A stretch of 64,000 nucleotides of DNA from positions 62,001 to 126,000 of the forward strand of contig UQQD01000002.1 in the NCBI GenBank assembly GCA_900543095.1. The letters run 5' to 3'. This document shows, in pieces, positions 35,946 to 44,831 of this stretch. The stretch comes from an uncultured Ruminococcus sp. GTDB lineage: Bacteria > Bacillota > Clostridia > Oscillospirales > Acutalibacteraceae. The notes under the pieces are model-generated. The model ran no database searches. It was not told the DNA's origin and was given only the letters and a program-made list of their open reading frames with translations. A program made the translations under genes and the position numbers. Every line of letters begins with the position of its first letter. The stretch's first letter is position 1.

Positions 35946-37289
35946 TTAAACCACAATTTCGTTAAGAACCGAGAATGCGGTTTTAATCTCATCGTTTGTC
36001 ATTGCATAATCGCTTTTGCTGTCATAATTTATAAAGGTGTATGCATATCGGTTATCCTTATAAATAAGAGTATATTTATCATTGTTTTTGCCTTTGTCCC
36101 AAACCGAAACGTCAAAGGCTCTTATCTCAAACAGCTTTTCGCCAAAATCGTCATCAACCCATTCATAAAACACTGTCGTGTTTTCCTCAGGGTCGGATAT
36201 AGCGGTGACTGTATCTTCAAGCCAGCTATCAGGCATTTTTATCGTATATTTAAGGCTGTAGTCGGCAATCATACTGACTTTCGGCACAAGCTTTTCGGTG
36301 TTTGCGTCAAGTGTGTTCCAGGTTATCTTGCTTTCAACCGTTTCGGCAGTGTCCTTGCCCGTGTGGGGGAGTGTGTCTACTGTCGGGATCTCATATACAA
36401 GGTCGTTGTTAATATCCGCACAAATGACGGGCATAGTTCGCTGAGTGATGTTTTTGCTCTTTTCCTTGTAAAGGGGATTTCTCAGCAAAGACATTTCCAT
36501 GTTATAATAAAGCACCTGAGTGTTTATATCCTCGTTGGCAAACGATCCGTCAATCAGAATACCCTTTGTACTTTGGTTAAGGTCGCACACGGTAACATTT
36601 TTGTACTTGGCAACATTCGGGTCCATAGGTACGGAAGCCTTTGCGTACAGCGATTTATTTGAGTCGTTGTATTCAAGCATTGTTGCCTTTGCTTCTGCTT
36701 CTGTGCTGTAAAGTGAAAGCGTTATAACCTCGCTTTTGCCGTCCGTATTAAGGTCGCCGCAGTAGAATGAGGAATATTTTTGCCCCGCCTTTATAACGTC
36801 CGTGCTTCCGCCCGAATAGGAGTAGCACGATAAAAAGTTCTCGTTCGGGGTATAGGTTGCGTAGCCTACAAGTATTTCAAGAGATTTTGCTCCGTCTATA
36901 TCGGCAAAATCAACGCTGTCAATATCGGTGGTTTCCGTCACGAAGTCCGATGAAAGCTTCCACCTGCCCTCGTCATCATACATAACAAGCATATGTATTC
37001 CCGTAACGTCGGATTTTTTTCGGTAAAATGCGATAGCCTCATCAATATTATCGCCGTCAATGTCAGTCATAATAATTGCGCTTCGGTAATTACCGTTTTT
37101 TGGGTATTTAAGGGTGTAATCGCCCTTTGCGGTGTCGGCAATAAGCTGTTCGATTTCAGCGTCGTCGCCCATTGTTTTGGGCGGACGAAGAATACTTTCG
37201 GTACTGAAGTCCGTAAAATCACAGCCGCTTGCAGACATCAAAAACAGAGTCCCGACAGCCGCAGCCGCAATGAACTGCTTCAGTTTCAA
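35946..37289 (-). CDS. Lipoprotein with FG-GAP/VCBS-like propeller repeats
   Basis: 447 residues from TTG 37289. A lipoprotein signal ends in MSASGC. Five acidic repeats follow, with cores DIDGDNIDEAIAFY, DIDGAKSLEILVGY, DLNTDGKSEVITLS, DLNQSTKGILID and DINNDLVYEIPT, as in integrin-type beta-propellers that bind calcium. The last 120 residues form another, unassigned domain. GGAGGCGG precedes the TTG; a longer frame would overlap trmB. The position directly ahead of the two-component genes suggests that it senses or modulates the signal, an inference. Confidence 0.75.
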   Translation of the reverse strand: MKLKQFIAAAAVGTLFLMSASGCDFTDFSTESILRPPKTMGDDAEIEQLIADTAKGDYTLKYPKNGNYRSAIIMTDIDGDNIDEAIAFYRKKSDVTGIHMLVMYDDEGRWKLSSDFVTETTDIDSVDFADIDGAKSLEILVGYATYTPNENFLSCYSYSGGSTDVIKAGQKYSSFYCGDLNTDGKSEVITLSLYSTEAEAKATMLEYNDSNKSLYAKASVPMDPNVAKYKNVTVCDLNQSTKGILIDGSFANEDINTQVLYYNMEMSLLRNPLYKEKSKNITQRTMPVICADINNDLVYEIPTVDTLPHTGKDTAETVESKITWNTLDANTEKLVPKVSMIADYSLKYTIKMPDSWLEDTVTAISDPEENTTVFYEWVDDDFGEKLFEIRAFDVSVWDKGKNNDKYTLIYKDNRYAYTFINYDSKSDYAMTNDEIKTAFSVLNEIVV

Positions 37290-37302
37290 ATCGCCGCCTC
37301 CT

Positions 37303-37971
37303 TTACTGCTTTTGCCTTGCAATGCAGTATTTAATTTTTATTCCCTCGGAAGAAAACATTTTTTCGTGTTCGGTTTCGATGTTGTCTTTCACATCGCTTG
37401 CGTGCAGATCACGGGTGAGGTAAAGTATCTCGTATCCGCTTTGTTCAAAATATTCAAGGCTTTCGTCAAACAACTCGTCATCATCGGTTTTAAAGCGAAT
37501 CTCGGCGTCCTTTTTCAGAAAGCTCTTGTACATCTCCAGCTTTTTATAATAGGTGAGTCTGCGCTTTTTGTGCTTTTTGCGAGGCCACGGATTACAAAAA
37601 TTAATGTACAGCCGTTCAATTCGGTCGTCCGGTTTAATAATATTGTCGAGCTGTTCAACATTGTATTTTACAAGCAAGAGGTTATTAATATCCTCCTGCG
37701 TTTTGCCGTTTTCTTCAAATAATTTAACTATGGTGCGTCTGCCGACTCCGAGCATATCCACCTTGATGTCAAGAGCGATTATGTTTATTTTGGGATTCCT
37801 GAGAGCAAGTATTCCGGCAAAAGTGCCCTTTCCGCATCCGATTTCAAGATACAGCGGTTGTTCGTTTTTAAACGCAGTTTTCCACTTGCCTGCATATTTT
37901 TCAGGCTCTTTGGCATAAAAGTCGCAGACCGCAAGTTCGGGTTCTGCCCATTTCTTTTTTCTGATTCTCAT
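37303..37971 (-). CDS. trmB: tRNA (guanine(46)-N7)-methyltransferase
   Basis: 222 residues. LEIGCGKGTFAG is the SAM loop and INFCNPWPRKKHKKRRL the tRNA-binding catalytic block; RFKTDDDELF follows. It methylates G46 in the variable loop. It has its own promoter and lies 13 bases ahead of the lipoprotein start. Confidence 0.95.
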   Translation of the reverse strand: MRIRKKKWAEPELAVCDFYAKEPEKYAGKWKTAFKNEQPLYLEIGCGKGTFAGILALRNPKINIIALDIKVDMLGVGRRTIVKLFEENGKTQEDINNLLLVKYNVEQLDNIIKPDDRIERLYINFCNPWPRKKHKKRRLTYYKKLEMYKSFLKKDAEIRFKTDDDELFDESLEYFEQSGYEILYLTRDLHASDVKDNIETEHEKMFSSEGIKIKYCIARQKQ

Positions 37972-37988
37972 ATTTCCTCATATGTATA

Positions 37989-38065
37989 TGAATTCTGAAG
38001 CGACACCGCCAAAGCGGCGAGTATATACGCACTTAGATTATATCAAATTGTAACAAGTTATGCAA
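37989..38065 (-). promoter_or_regulatory. Promoter of trmB within a TAATCTAAGTGC element
   Basis: On the minus strand TTGCAT (38060-38065), 17 bases, TATAAT (38037-38042). The -10 box is the beginning of TATAATCTAAGTGC, followed by a GCCGC/GCGGT hairpin and GTCGCTTCAGA, which resembles 39716-39765. Confidence 0.6.
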
Positions 38066-38093
38066 TATTTATTTTGCGAAAATGACGATATTG

Positions 38094-38852
38094 TTATGCA
38101 AATTTAATAAAATCATCGTATGTTTTCGATTTTGTAAATAAAACATCGGGGAATTTTGCCGAAAGTCTTTTTATAAGCGGCAAAATTACAACGTCTTCAC
38201 TTTTAAAATGTCCTGCTTCAATAATATTTACGCCGAGCGAATTTGCGGCGTTTATCTCGTGGTGCTTTATCTCTCCGGTGAGAAGCGCATCTGCGTGTTC
38301 GTCTGCCGCGGAAAATATCTGATCGCCGCCCGCTCCCGAACAAAGAGCAACTCTTTTTATTTTACTTTTTATATCGGTAAACCTCAGCCCTTTGCAGTTA
38401 AGCGCTGATTTTACGTCTTTGACAAACGCTTCCATATCCGTTTCGACTTCAAGCTCACCCGTAAAAAGACACTCGCCGAGAACGGAACGCTTGATGTTTT
38501 TTAAACCGACAGCTTCCGCAAGACAGGTGTTTACGCCGAATTCTTCCGAAAGGTCAAGGTTGGTGTGCATACATACTGCTGAAATTCCGTTTGCTGCAAG
38601 CTTATATACAGCATCATCTTCCGAAAGCCGTTTAATCGGGTTAAAAATAATCGGGTGGTGACTGATTATCAGCTCACAGCCGAGCTTTTTTGCTTCGTCT
38701 GCAACTTCGTTTGTTATATCAAGCGACACAAGAGCCTTTGTTACGGGTGTGTTTTTGCCGCCGACAAGCAGACCGCAGTTGTCAAAATCCATAGCGGTTT
38801 CAAGCGGTGCGAAGCTTTCAAAGTAATTTAAAATATCATTAATCGTTACCAT
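38094..38852 (-). CDS. Nif3-like dinuclear metal-centre protein (DUF34)
   Basis: 252 residues. Metal ligands are visible in ISHHPIIFNP, CMHTNLDL and EAGHFKSED. B. subtilis YqfO belongs here. The family is sometimes named GTP cyclohydrolase I type 2 but its physiological role is not settled. It lacks the PII-like insert of longer members. It overlaps trmK by 14 bases, a common pair in Firmicutes. Confidence 0.92.
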   Translation of the reverse strand: MVTINDILNYFESFAPLETAMDFDNCGLLVGGKNTPVTKALVSLDITNEVADEAKKLGCELIISHHPIIFNPIKRLSEDDAVYKLAANGISAVCMHTNLDLSEEFGVNTCLAEAVGLKNIKRSVLGECLFTGELEVETDMEAFVKDVKSALNCKGLRFTDIKSKIKRVALCSGAGGDQIFSAADEHADALLTGEIKHHEINAANSLGVNIIEAGHFKSEDVVILPLIKRLSAKFPDVLFTKSKTYDDFIKFA

Positions 38853-39498
38853 TTATGATCTCCTCAAGCTGTTTTGCAAGCACAGCAAAACGCACATCGC
38901 CGTTAGCCTGTTTGTTAAGTCTTTCTATATGACCTTTCAGAAAACGAAGATGTGTCTCATTTTTGGGGTTAAGCCTTGCAAGGTAGTAGTATATTTCATC
39001 TTGTTCCGCGGCTTTCCCCGTGTATTCGGCAAGGATAACGGTGTAGCACTTGTTTGCGGCTTCACAGCAATCCCGGTCTGTAATTTTATAGCCGTTGCGG
39101 CATAACCATTCTATAAGGTATTCGCTTTTTGTCATCGGCTGCAAGATAAAGCGCTTTGACTTATCCTTTGCAAATGAACATTCGCCGATTATCTTAGCGA
39201 TAAGTTCACCGCCCATACCCGCAATTACAATATCGTCGGCTTCATCGGAGTTTATGTTTTTCAGCCCGTCGGAAAGACGTGTTTTAATCCGACCGTCAAG
39301 TCCTGCGGCGGAAATGGTTTCTGCTCCTCTTTTGAGCGGTTCAGGATTTATGTCTGCGGCAATCGCAGTCGGGCATTTGCCGCATCGGCAAAGATACACG
39401 GGTAAATAAGCGTGATCGGTACCGATGTCGGCAAGCTTTGCGCCGCTGCGAACGAACCTTGCACAAAGACAGAGCCTGTTGTCAAGATTTGTTATCAT
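38839..39498 (-). CDS. trmK: tRNA (adenine(22)-N1)-methyltransferase
   Basis: 219 residues. ADIGTDHAYLPVYL holds the SAM site, followed by DDIVIAGMGGELI and LQPMTKSEYLIEWL. It methylates N1 of A22 in tRNA. It shares one base with the end of the DUF1858 gene and overlaps the Nif3-like gene, so all three are translated together. Confidence 0.94.
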   Translation of the reverse strand: MITNLDNRLCLCARFVRSGAKLADIGTDHAYLPVYLCRCGKCPTAIAADINPEPLKRGAETISAAGLDGRIKTRLSDGLKNINSDEADDIVIAGMGGELIAKIIGECSFAKDKSKRFILQPMTKSEYLIEWLCRNGYKITDRDCCEAANKCYTVILAEYTGKAAEQDEIYYYLARLNPKNETHLRFLKGHIERLNKQANGDVRFAVLAKQLEEIINGND

Positions 39499-39692
39499 CA
39501 GCCTATAGCCTTGTTGAGTGCTTCAACAAGTGTATCTGCGTCAGCTCCGTGAACCATACAAGCTTCTTCAATGGTTTCTCCTCTTGATGCAGGGCATCCG
39601 AGGCAGTGCATACCTATGCTGAAGAAAAGCTCAGCGGTTTCGGGGTGCTTATCCAAAACATCACCGATGATAGATTTCTTTGTTATTTCCAT
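39498..39692 (-). CDS. DUF1858 redox-disulphide domain protein
   Basis: 64 residues. GDVLDKHPETAELFFSIGMHCLGCPASRGETIEEAC shows the CxxC pair (HCLGCPAS) typical of the small domain found alone or fused to hybrid-cluster proteins. It may carry a disulphide or persulphide; no target is known. AGGAGG precedes the ATG. Its placement ahead of a tRNA methyltransferase is frequent but unexplained. Confidence 0.9.
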   Translation of the reverse strand: MEITKKSIIGDVLDKHPETAELFFSIGMHCLGCPASRGETIEEACMVHGADADTLVEALNKAIG

Positions 39693-39715
39693 TATAATAA
39701 CCTCCTAAAATTTCT

Positions 39716-39766
39716 GAAGCGACGCTCTGCTTTCCTGCAAGGAGCATAGCTTACTCTTAGATTATA
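39716..39766 (-). repeat. TAATCTAAG element upstream of DUF1858 gene
   Basis: Minus strand: TATAATCTAAGAGTAAGC, an imperfect GCTCCTTGCAGGAAAGCAGAGC hairpin region, then GTCGCTTCAGAAA. Start and end blocks match 37989-38042. The TATAAT is probably the -10 box of the operon. Confidence 0.5.
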
Positions 39767-39812
39767 ACACATATTGTGAAAATTAAAAGACAAAAATTTC
39801 GTTTTAATCGTT

Positions 39813-41345
39813 TTAAATCGAGTTCCAGTATTTTCTGTCAAGACTTCGGTACTGCACCGCCTCAAGAACGTGCTCGGAATGTATTACTTCGCTTTCTTCA
39901 AGGTCGGCGATTGTTCTTGCAACCTTAAGCACTCTGTCATAGGCTCTTGCGGTAAGTCCGAGTTTTTCAAACGATTCTCTCAGAGTGTTTTCGGCTTCCT
40001 TATCAATAAGACAGATTTTTTCAAATTGTTCTGCGTTAATCTTTGAGTTGCAAAGCGTTTGGCTGTCTTTAAACCGTTCACGCTGAATTTTGCGTGCTTT
40101 ATCCACACGCTTTTTTATTTCGGCGGAGGTTTCCGTTTTTTCTGTGCTTCTCAGTTCGTCAAATTTTACAGCCGGTACTTCAACGTGTATGTCAAAACGG
40201 TCGAGCAAAGGTCCCGAAACCTTATTGAGATAACGCCTTATCTTTTGCTCCGAACAACTGCATTTGTGCGTTTCGTCACCAAAATATCCGCACGGACAGG
40301 GGTTCATTGCAGCAACAACCATAATCGAGCATGGATAGGTGCAGTTTTGTCCCGAACGTGAAATGGTTATGCTCCCGTCCTCTATCGGCTGGCGCAGAAC
40401 CTCAAGAGCCGTGCGTGAGAATTCGGGAAGCTCGTCAAGAAATAAAACGCCGTTGTGTGCAAGCGACACTTCGCCTGGCTTTATCGTTCCCGTTCCGCCT
40501 CCGCCGAGTCCAACGGGCGTTACCGTGTGGTGAGGCGAGCGAAACGGACGTGTGGTGATAAGACCGTCACGGCGCAGATGTCCAGCGATAGAGTGTATTT
40601 TTGTGGTTTCAATCATTTCTTCAAACGTCATATCGGGGAGTATGGACGGCACACGTTTTGCAAGCATACTTTTACCCGATCCGGGAGGACCTATCAAAAG
40701 TATGTTGTGACCGCCTGCGGCTGCTATTTCAAGCGCTCGTTTTGCTTCAAACTGACCCTTGACCTGAGAAAAGTCAGGCAAAAAATCATCGCCGCCGTTC
40801 TGAATTGATTTCATATGGGGCGCAGGCAAAAAGTCACGGGGATTGTTAAGCATATTTTTAAGCTCAACAATATCGCCGACGCCGTATGTATCTATTCCGT
40901 CAACCACCGAAGCCTCGCTTATGTTTTGCTTAGGCACATAGATACGCTTTATTCCGCATTCGCACGCCTTTATTACCATAGGTAAAACGCCGTTGATACC
41001 CCTTAGCTCACCGCCGAGCGACAATTCGCCCACAAAAGCGCAGTCCGATGTGTCAGCCGTGATATTACCGGTCAGTTTGAGCAAATCGACCATTATAGGA
41101 AGGTCGTAAATCGGACCTTCCTTTTTAATGTCGGCAGGGGCGAGGTTAAGGGTTATGTGAGCGGAAGGAAGTTTAAATCCGCAGTTTTTCAGTGCGCTTT
41201 TAACTCTGTCACGGCTTTCCTTTACGGCAGCGTCGGGAAGTCCCACCATATCGAACGCAGGCAGTCCGTTCTGCATTGAGGCTTCAACCTCTACCTCGTA
41301 GGCGTCAATTCCGTTTATACCAAAGCTGTTGCATTTAACGACCAT
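39813..41345 (-). CDS. comM: YifB/ComM-family Mg-chelatase-like AAA ATPase
   Basis: 510 residues. An N-terminal Lon-protease-like fold (about 1-170) precedes an AAA domain with [15 protein letters not shown], the LFLDELPEF Walker B and an arginine finger region, then zinc-like cysteines in [16 protein letters not shown] and a C-terminal Mg_chelatase_C domain. ComM is a hexameric branch-migration helicase in natural transformation of Proteobacteria; the role in Clostridia is not established. Single gene with its own promoter. Confidence 0.92.
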   Translation of the reverse strand: MVVKCNSFGINGIDAYEVEVEASMQNGLPAFDMVGLPDAAVKESRDRVKSALKNCGFKLPSAHITLNLAPADIKKEGPIYDLPIMVDLLKLTGNITADTSDCAFVGELSLGGELRGINGVLPMVIKACECGIKRIYVPKQNISEASVVDGIDTYGVGDIVELKNMLNNPRDFLPAPHMKSIQNGGDDFLPDFSQVKGQFEAKRALEIAAAGGHNILLIGPPGSGKSMLAKRVPSILPDMTFEEMIETTKIHSIAGHLRRDGLITTRPFRSPHHTVTPVGLGGGGTGTIKPGEVSLAHNGVLFLDELPEFSRTALEVLRQPIEDGSITISRSGQNCTYPCSIMVVAAMNPCPCGYFGDETHKCSCSEQKIRRYLNKVSGPLLDRFDIHVEVPAVKFDELRSTEKTETSAEIKKRVDKARKIQRERFKDSQTLCNSKINAEQFEKICLIDKEAENTLRESFEKLGLTARAYDRVLKVARTIADLEESEVIHSEHVLEAVQYRSLDRKYWNSI

Positions 41346-41382
41346 ATTATCCTCCGGTTGGTTTAATATTATTTATTGGTAT

Positions 41383-41411
41383 ATTATACCATTTTAGAAT
41401 TCTATTTACAA
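41383..41411 (-). promoter_or_regulatory. Promoter of comM
   Basis: On the minus strand TTGTAA (41406-41411), 17 bases, TATAAT (41383-41388). Confidence 0.6.
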
Positions 41412-41505
41412 GCCACAAATACTTATAATGCGACCTTTTATTATTAAAAATACATAAATAATATCATTGATATTCTACATTTTTACAGAAAATATAAAAA
41501 TATTG

Positions 41506-41548
41506 TTGACATTTGTGCAGTAATAATATATTATTCTATATATAGAAT
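41506..41548 (+). promoter_or_regulatory. Promoter and start-site palindrome of sigma-factor gene
   Basis: TTGACA (41506-41511), 17 bases, TATTAT (41529-41534). ATTCTATATATAGAAT (41533-41548) is a perfect 16-bp palindrome lying across the likely transcription start and may be an operator. Confidence 0.65.
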
Positions 41549-41569
41549 GATTTGCGGTGGGGTGGTTTT

Positions 41570-42157
41570 ATGGACTTGGCGGATAACTCCCATCCCAAGC
41601 TTTCTGATTCTGATTTGGCTAAGCTTTCAAAACAGGGTGACGACAAGGCTTTTGATGAGCTGTCGCTTCGTTATTTGAGTATCATCAGCTTTATAGCCCA
41701 CAAGTATTCCGCTCAGGGATATGAACAAAAAGATTTTATTCAGGAAGGTCTTATTGGACTTTTGTATGCTTGCCGTACCTTTGATGAAAACGGAGCAGCC
41801 TCATTTAAGAACTATATGACCAAAGTAATTGAGCGTCGATTTGTTTCTATTATCAGAAAATCAAATGCCAAAAAAGCTGTTCCTGATTCTGCACTTGTAC
41901 AAATTGACTCGCTCGATGAAAAGTTTGAGGACACTGCGCTTACTCCCGAGGAACTTGTAACTATGCGTGAGCATCTTGATATTGTGCTTTCAAGGCTCCG
42001 ATATTTTTTGTCAAAGCGTGAATATGATGTTGTTACGCTTTACGCAGATGGACTGAGCTATTCAAAGATTGCCGATAAGCTCAGCATAACCGAAAAGTCC
42101 GTTGATAATGCACTTTGCAGAGCACGCAAAAAGCTCTGTGATAAGAATATGTCCTGA
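41570..42157 (+). CDS. SigH-like RNA polymerase sigma factor
   Basis: 195 residues from ATG 41570. Region 2 has DFIQEGLIGLLYACRTF (core and -10 binding); region 4 has LSYSKIADKLSITEKSVDNAL (-35 helix-turn-helix). The middle TPEELV and the region 4 wording match SigH of Bacillus more than ECF factors. In Bacillus SigH controls entry to sporulation and competence. An in-frame TTG 18 bases upstream is less likely, because the GGTGGGGTGG Shine-Dalgarno lies after it. Confidence 0.83.
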   Translation: MDLADNSHPKLSDSDLAKLSKQGDDKAFDELSLRYLSIISFIAHKYSAQGYEQKDFIQEGLIGLLYACRTFDENGAASFKNYMTKVIERRFVSIIRKSNAKKAVPDSALVQIDSLDEKFEDTALTPEELVTMREHLDIVLSRLRYFLSKREYDVVTLYADGLSYSKIADKLSITEKSVDNALCRARKKLCDKNMS

Positions 42158-42223
42158 AAAGTATCAGCGGTGCAACTCCGCACGGGGCAACAAATTTTTT
42201 ATACCAAAGAGAGGTAAAAACCA

Positions 42224-42511
42224 ATGTACGAAGACAAGACACTCGTTTGCAAAGATTGTGGCAAGGAATTTGTTTTTACTGCCGGTGAGCAGGAGTTCTA
42301 TGCTGAAAAAGGTTTTGTAAATGAGCCGCAACGCTGCAAAGAATGCAGACAGGCACGCAAGAACGCCGCAAAGGCAGGACGTGAATATTATGAAACAACC
42401 TGTGCTGAGTGTGGCGGACCTGCAAAAATTCCGTTTAAACCTATGGAGGGTAAGGAATACTACTGCAGCGAATGCTTTGCAAAGAGAAAAGCAGAGGCAG
42501 AGGCCGAATAA
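42224..42511 (+). CDS. Small zinc-ribbon protein
   Basis: 95 residues with four CxxC pairs: CKDCGKEF, RCKECRQ, CAECGGPAKI and YCSECF, spaced to make two zinc ribbons; the tail is Glu/Ala-rich. It belongs to a small family widespread in Firmicutes (CxxC-x17-CxxC type). Role unknown; nucleic-acid or protein binding is plausible. AGAGG precedes the ATG. It lies 66 bases after the sigma gene, probably in the same transcript, and ends at a strong terminator. Confidence 0.8.
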   Translation: MYEDKTLVCKDCGKEFVFTAGEQEFYAEKGFVNEPQRCKECRQARKNAAKAGREYYETTCAECGGPAKIPFKPMEGKEYYCSECFAKRKAEAEAE

Positions 42512-42556
42512 TATTTTAATTTATGAATTTAAACTATAAATAATATTTGCTCTGTA

Positions 42557-42590
42557 CACGGCGGATAGGTTATATCCGCCGTGCATTTTT
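42557..42590 (+). terminator. Intrinsic terminator of the sigma/zinc-ribbon unit
   Basis: CACGGCGGATA pairs with TATCCGCCGTG around five bases, then CATTTTT. Confidence 0.92.
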
Positions 42591-42627
42591 ATGCCCGAAA
42601 ACCGATAAAATATTTTGAAAATAAAAA

Positions 42628-42644
42628 GGTCAGGAAAAGTCAAA
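42628..42644 (+). promoter_or_regulatory. CtsR box 1
   Basis: GGTCAGG-AAA-AGTCAAA fits the CtsR direct heptad repeat (RGTCAAA-N3-RGTCAAA) with two changes in the first half. It is about 120 bases upstream of the -10 box. Confidence 0.7.
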
Positions 42645-42716
42645 AAAAATTTAATTTTTTAGAAAATGAGAGTATATCAGAGAAAATCAAAGAATTAAAG
42701 AGCACGACTGCGAAAA

Positions 42717-42767
42717 TTTGACTTTAATTGACTTTGACTTTTTCTGACCTTTAGACTACAATATAAT
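42717..42767 (+). promoter_or_regulatory. Tandem CtsR boxes 2 and 3 and promoter of ctsR operon
   Basis: Two CtsR boxes in reverse orientation share one base: 42717-42733 (reverse strand AGTCAAT-TAA-AGTCAAA) and 42733-42749 (reverse strand GGTCAGA-AAA-AGTCAAA). They cover the -35 region of a promoter with TATAAT at 42762-42767, whose own -35 box is poor. CtsR bound here would block RNA polymerase, giving autoregulation. Confidence 0.85.
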
Positions 42768-42826
42768 CAAAGGTTGAGAAAACCCGAACAAAGCACATCA
42801 AAATGTGCGGAAAAGAGGCGACATAA

Positions 42827-43279
42827 ATGAGAATGAGCGATTTGGTGACTCAGTACATTCTTGAAATGCTTGAAGAACAGGACGGCAGCGCCGAGATTCG
42901 GCGAAACGAGCTTGCGGGCAACTTGGGCTGTGTGCCGAGTCAGATAAATTATGTGATCACCTCACGATTTACACCCGAACAGGGCTATATGGTAGAAAGC
43001 CGCAGAGGCGGCGGAGGCTACATCAAGATCAGCCGTGTAAAGATGGATAGGGGAACAGCCCTTATGCATATAATTAACTCGGTTGGCAATACTCTTGACA
43101 AAGCCGCAGCCGAAGCAATGCTTCACAATATGCTCGGACGTCAGATAATTGATTTGCGTTCGGCAAAATTAATTGCTACGGCGTTGTCCGACAGAACGCT
43201 TTCGCACATAGAACAGGAAAAGCGTGATACTATCCGTGCCGACCTGTTCAAAAATATGTTACTTACTCTCAACAGTTGA
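42827..43279 (+). CDS. ctsR: Transcriptional repressor of class III stress genes
   Basis: 150 residues. The N-terminal winged helix-turn-helix includes IRRNELAGNLGCVPSQINYVI and the glycine-rich wing RRGGGGYI that senses heat in Bacillus. The C-terminal half is the dimerisation domain. First gene of ctsR-mcsA-mcsB-clpC; three CtsR boxes lie upstream. Confidence 0.96.
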   Translation: MRMSDLVTQYILEMLEEQDGSAEIRRNELAGNLGCVPSQINYVITSRFTPEQGYMVESRRGGGGYIKISRVKMDRGTALMHIINSVGNTLDKAAAEAMLHNMLGRQIIDLRSAKLIATALSDRTLSHIEQEKRDTIRADLFKNMLLTLNS

Positions 43280-43294
43280 ATGGAGGTATAATTT

Positions 43295-43801
43295 ATGAAA
43301 TGTCAAAAATGCGGTGCAAACAATGCAAACACCCATGTAAAAACAATAATAAACGGTGAATTCAAGGAATACGATCTTTGCAGTGATTGTGCAAAGAAAA
43401 TGGGTTATACAAATGTATTTTCCGATATGGAGGATGAGTTTTCAAATTTCCTCGGAAGCTTTTTCGGAAACGTGCTTCCTGCAAAAACTCAGGCTTCACG
43501 CTGCGAGTTCTGCGGCAGTACCTATCCCGAAATCGCAAAAACAGGACACGTCGGCTGTGCAAGATGTTATGATGTTTTTGCCGACGAGTTGTATCCGTCA
43601 ATTCGCAGAATACACGGCAACACCACCCATTGCGGTAAAAACAGCAAAAGAGCCGAAAAGGCAAAGGCTGAAAAGCCTGCCGAGCAGACAAAAGAAGACA
43701 AAATTAAATCACTTAAAGCAGAGCTTGACAAGGCAGTTAAGGAACAAAACTTTGAACACGCCGCCGAGCTTAGAGATAAGATAAAAGAAATGGAGGCTTA
43801 A
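43295..43801 (+). CDS. mcsA: McsA, zinc-finger activator of McsB
   Basis: 168 residues. Zinc-binding cysteine pairs are CQKCG, CSDCAKK, CEFCGS and CARCYD. A C-terminal UVR motif (LKAELDKAVKEQNFEHAAEL) contacts ClpC or McsB. It activates the arginine kinase and controls CtsR release. RBS GGAGG is strong; the gene ends two bases before mcsB. Confidence 0.94.
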   Translation: MKCQKCGANNANTHVKTIINGEFKEYDLCSDCAKKMGYTNVFSDMEDEFSNFLGSFFGNVLPAKTQASRCEFCGSTYPEIAKTGHVGCARCYDVFADELYPSIRRIHGNTTHCGKNSKRAEKAKAEKPAEQTKEDKIKSLKAELDKAVKEQNFEHAAELRDKIKEMEA

Positions 43802-43803
43802 AA

Positions 43804-44796
43804 ATGAGTAATGACGTTGTAATTTCCACAAGAGTACGGCTTGCAAGGAATTTGAAGGATTATCCGTTTCCTTGCAGACTCAGTGCTCAGGATAAGGAAA
43901 AGGTAATTGAAAAGGTTAAAAACGCCGTTGAAAACAGCAACAGCCCCATTTCAAAGGATTTTTCATTTATCAGAATGTCGGAGCTTACTCCTCAGCAGGG
44001 CGTATCGCTTGTTGAAAGACGTCTTGTCAGCCCCGAATTTATCAGCGAATCTCAGGGCAGGGCGTTACTTCTGAGCAAGGACGAAAGCATAAGCATTATG
44101 ATAAACGAAGAGGATCACATAAGGCTTCAGGTTATAAAAAGCGGCTTGTCGCTTGAAGATACTTACGATATTGCGGATAAGCTCGACACCTTGCTTGATG
44201 AAAACCTTGACTTTGCGTTTGACGAACGGCTCGGTTATCTTACCCAGTGCCCGACAAACCTCGGAACAGGTATGCGTGCTTCCGTAATGCTTCATCTGCC
44301 TGCGCTTGAAAAAAGCAGAGCGGTGGGCAGAATAGCCGGCAACCTTTCAAAGCTCGGACTTACTATCAGAGGCGCACACGGCGAGGGAACAGAACCAAAC
44401 GGAGCGCTCTATCAGCTGTCTAATCAGGTAACGCTGGGTATCTCCGAAAAAGCGGCGATAGAAAACCTTAAAAACATCACAATGCAGCTTGTATCGCAGG
44501 AAAATCAGGCTCGCACAAGGCTTTGTTCAAGCATTGATATTCAGGATGCGATAAGCCGCAGTCTGGGCTTGCTCAGGTCGGCTCTCGTTATTTCGCACGA
44601 TGAGGCGTTAAAACTGCTTTCAAACGTTCGTCTCGGCATAGTGTCGGGGCAGATAAAGGACGTAACGACCGAAACCGTTGACAAGCTGATGCTTTCGGTT
44701 GAACCGGCAACGCTGACGGTCAATCTTAACAAAAACCTGTCCCCGCACGAAAGGGACATTGAAAGAGCAAAGCTTATTAAATCGGCTTTGTCATAA
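43804..44796 (+). CDS. mcsB: Protein-arginine kinase McsB
   Basis: 330 residues of the ATP:guanido phosphotransferase fold. STRVRLARNLKDYPFP, MLHLPALEKS and RGAHGEGTEPNG line the ATP and arginine sites. The C-terminal RDIERA (317-322) fits the RDxxRA phospho-arginine allosteric motif of true McsB. It marks damaged proteins for ClpCP. Confidence 0.95.
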   Translation: MSNDVVISTRVRLARNLKDYPFPCRLSAQDKEKVIEKVKNAVENSNSPISKDFSFIRMSELTPQQGVSLVERRLVSPEFISESQGRALLLSKDESISIMINEEDHIRLQVIKSGLSLEDTYDIADKLDTLLDENLDFAFDERLGYLTQCPTNLGTGMRASVMLHLPALEKSRAVGRIAGNLSKLGLTIRGAHGEGTEPNGALYQLSNQVTLGISEKAAIENLKNITMQLVSQENQARTRLCSSIDIQDAISRSLGLLRSALVISHDEALKLLSNVRLGIVSGQIKDVTTETVDKLMLSVEPATLTVNLNKNLSPHERDIERAKLIKSALS

Positions 44797-44831
44797 AAAT
44801 TTAACCCAATAAAAAGACAGGGGGTAATATT

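Noticed and set aside
35928..36662. A 244-codon plus-strand frame opposite the lipoprotein gene
   Set aside because: The lipoprotein frame has a signal peptide, lipobox, RBS and repeats; the opposite frame has none.
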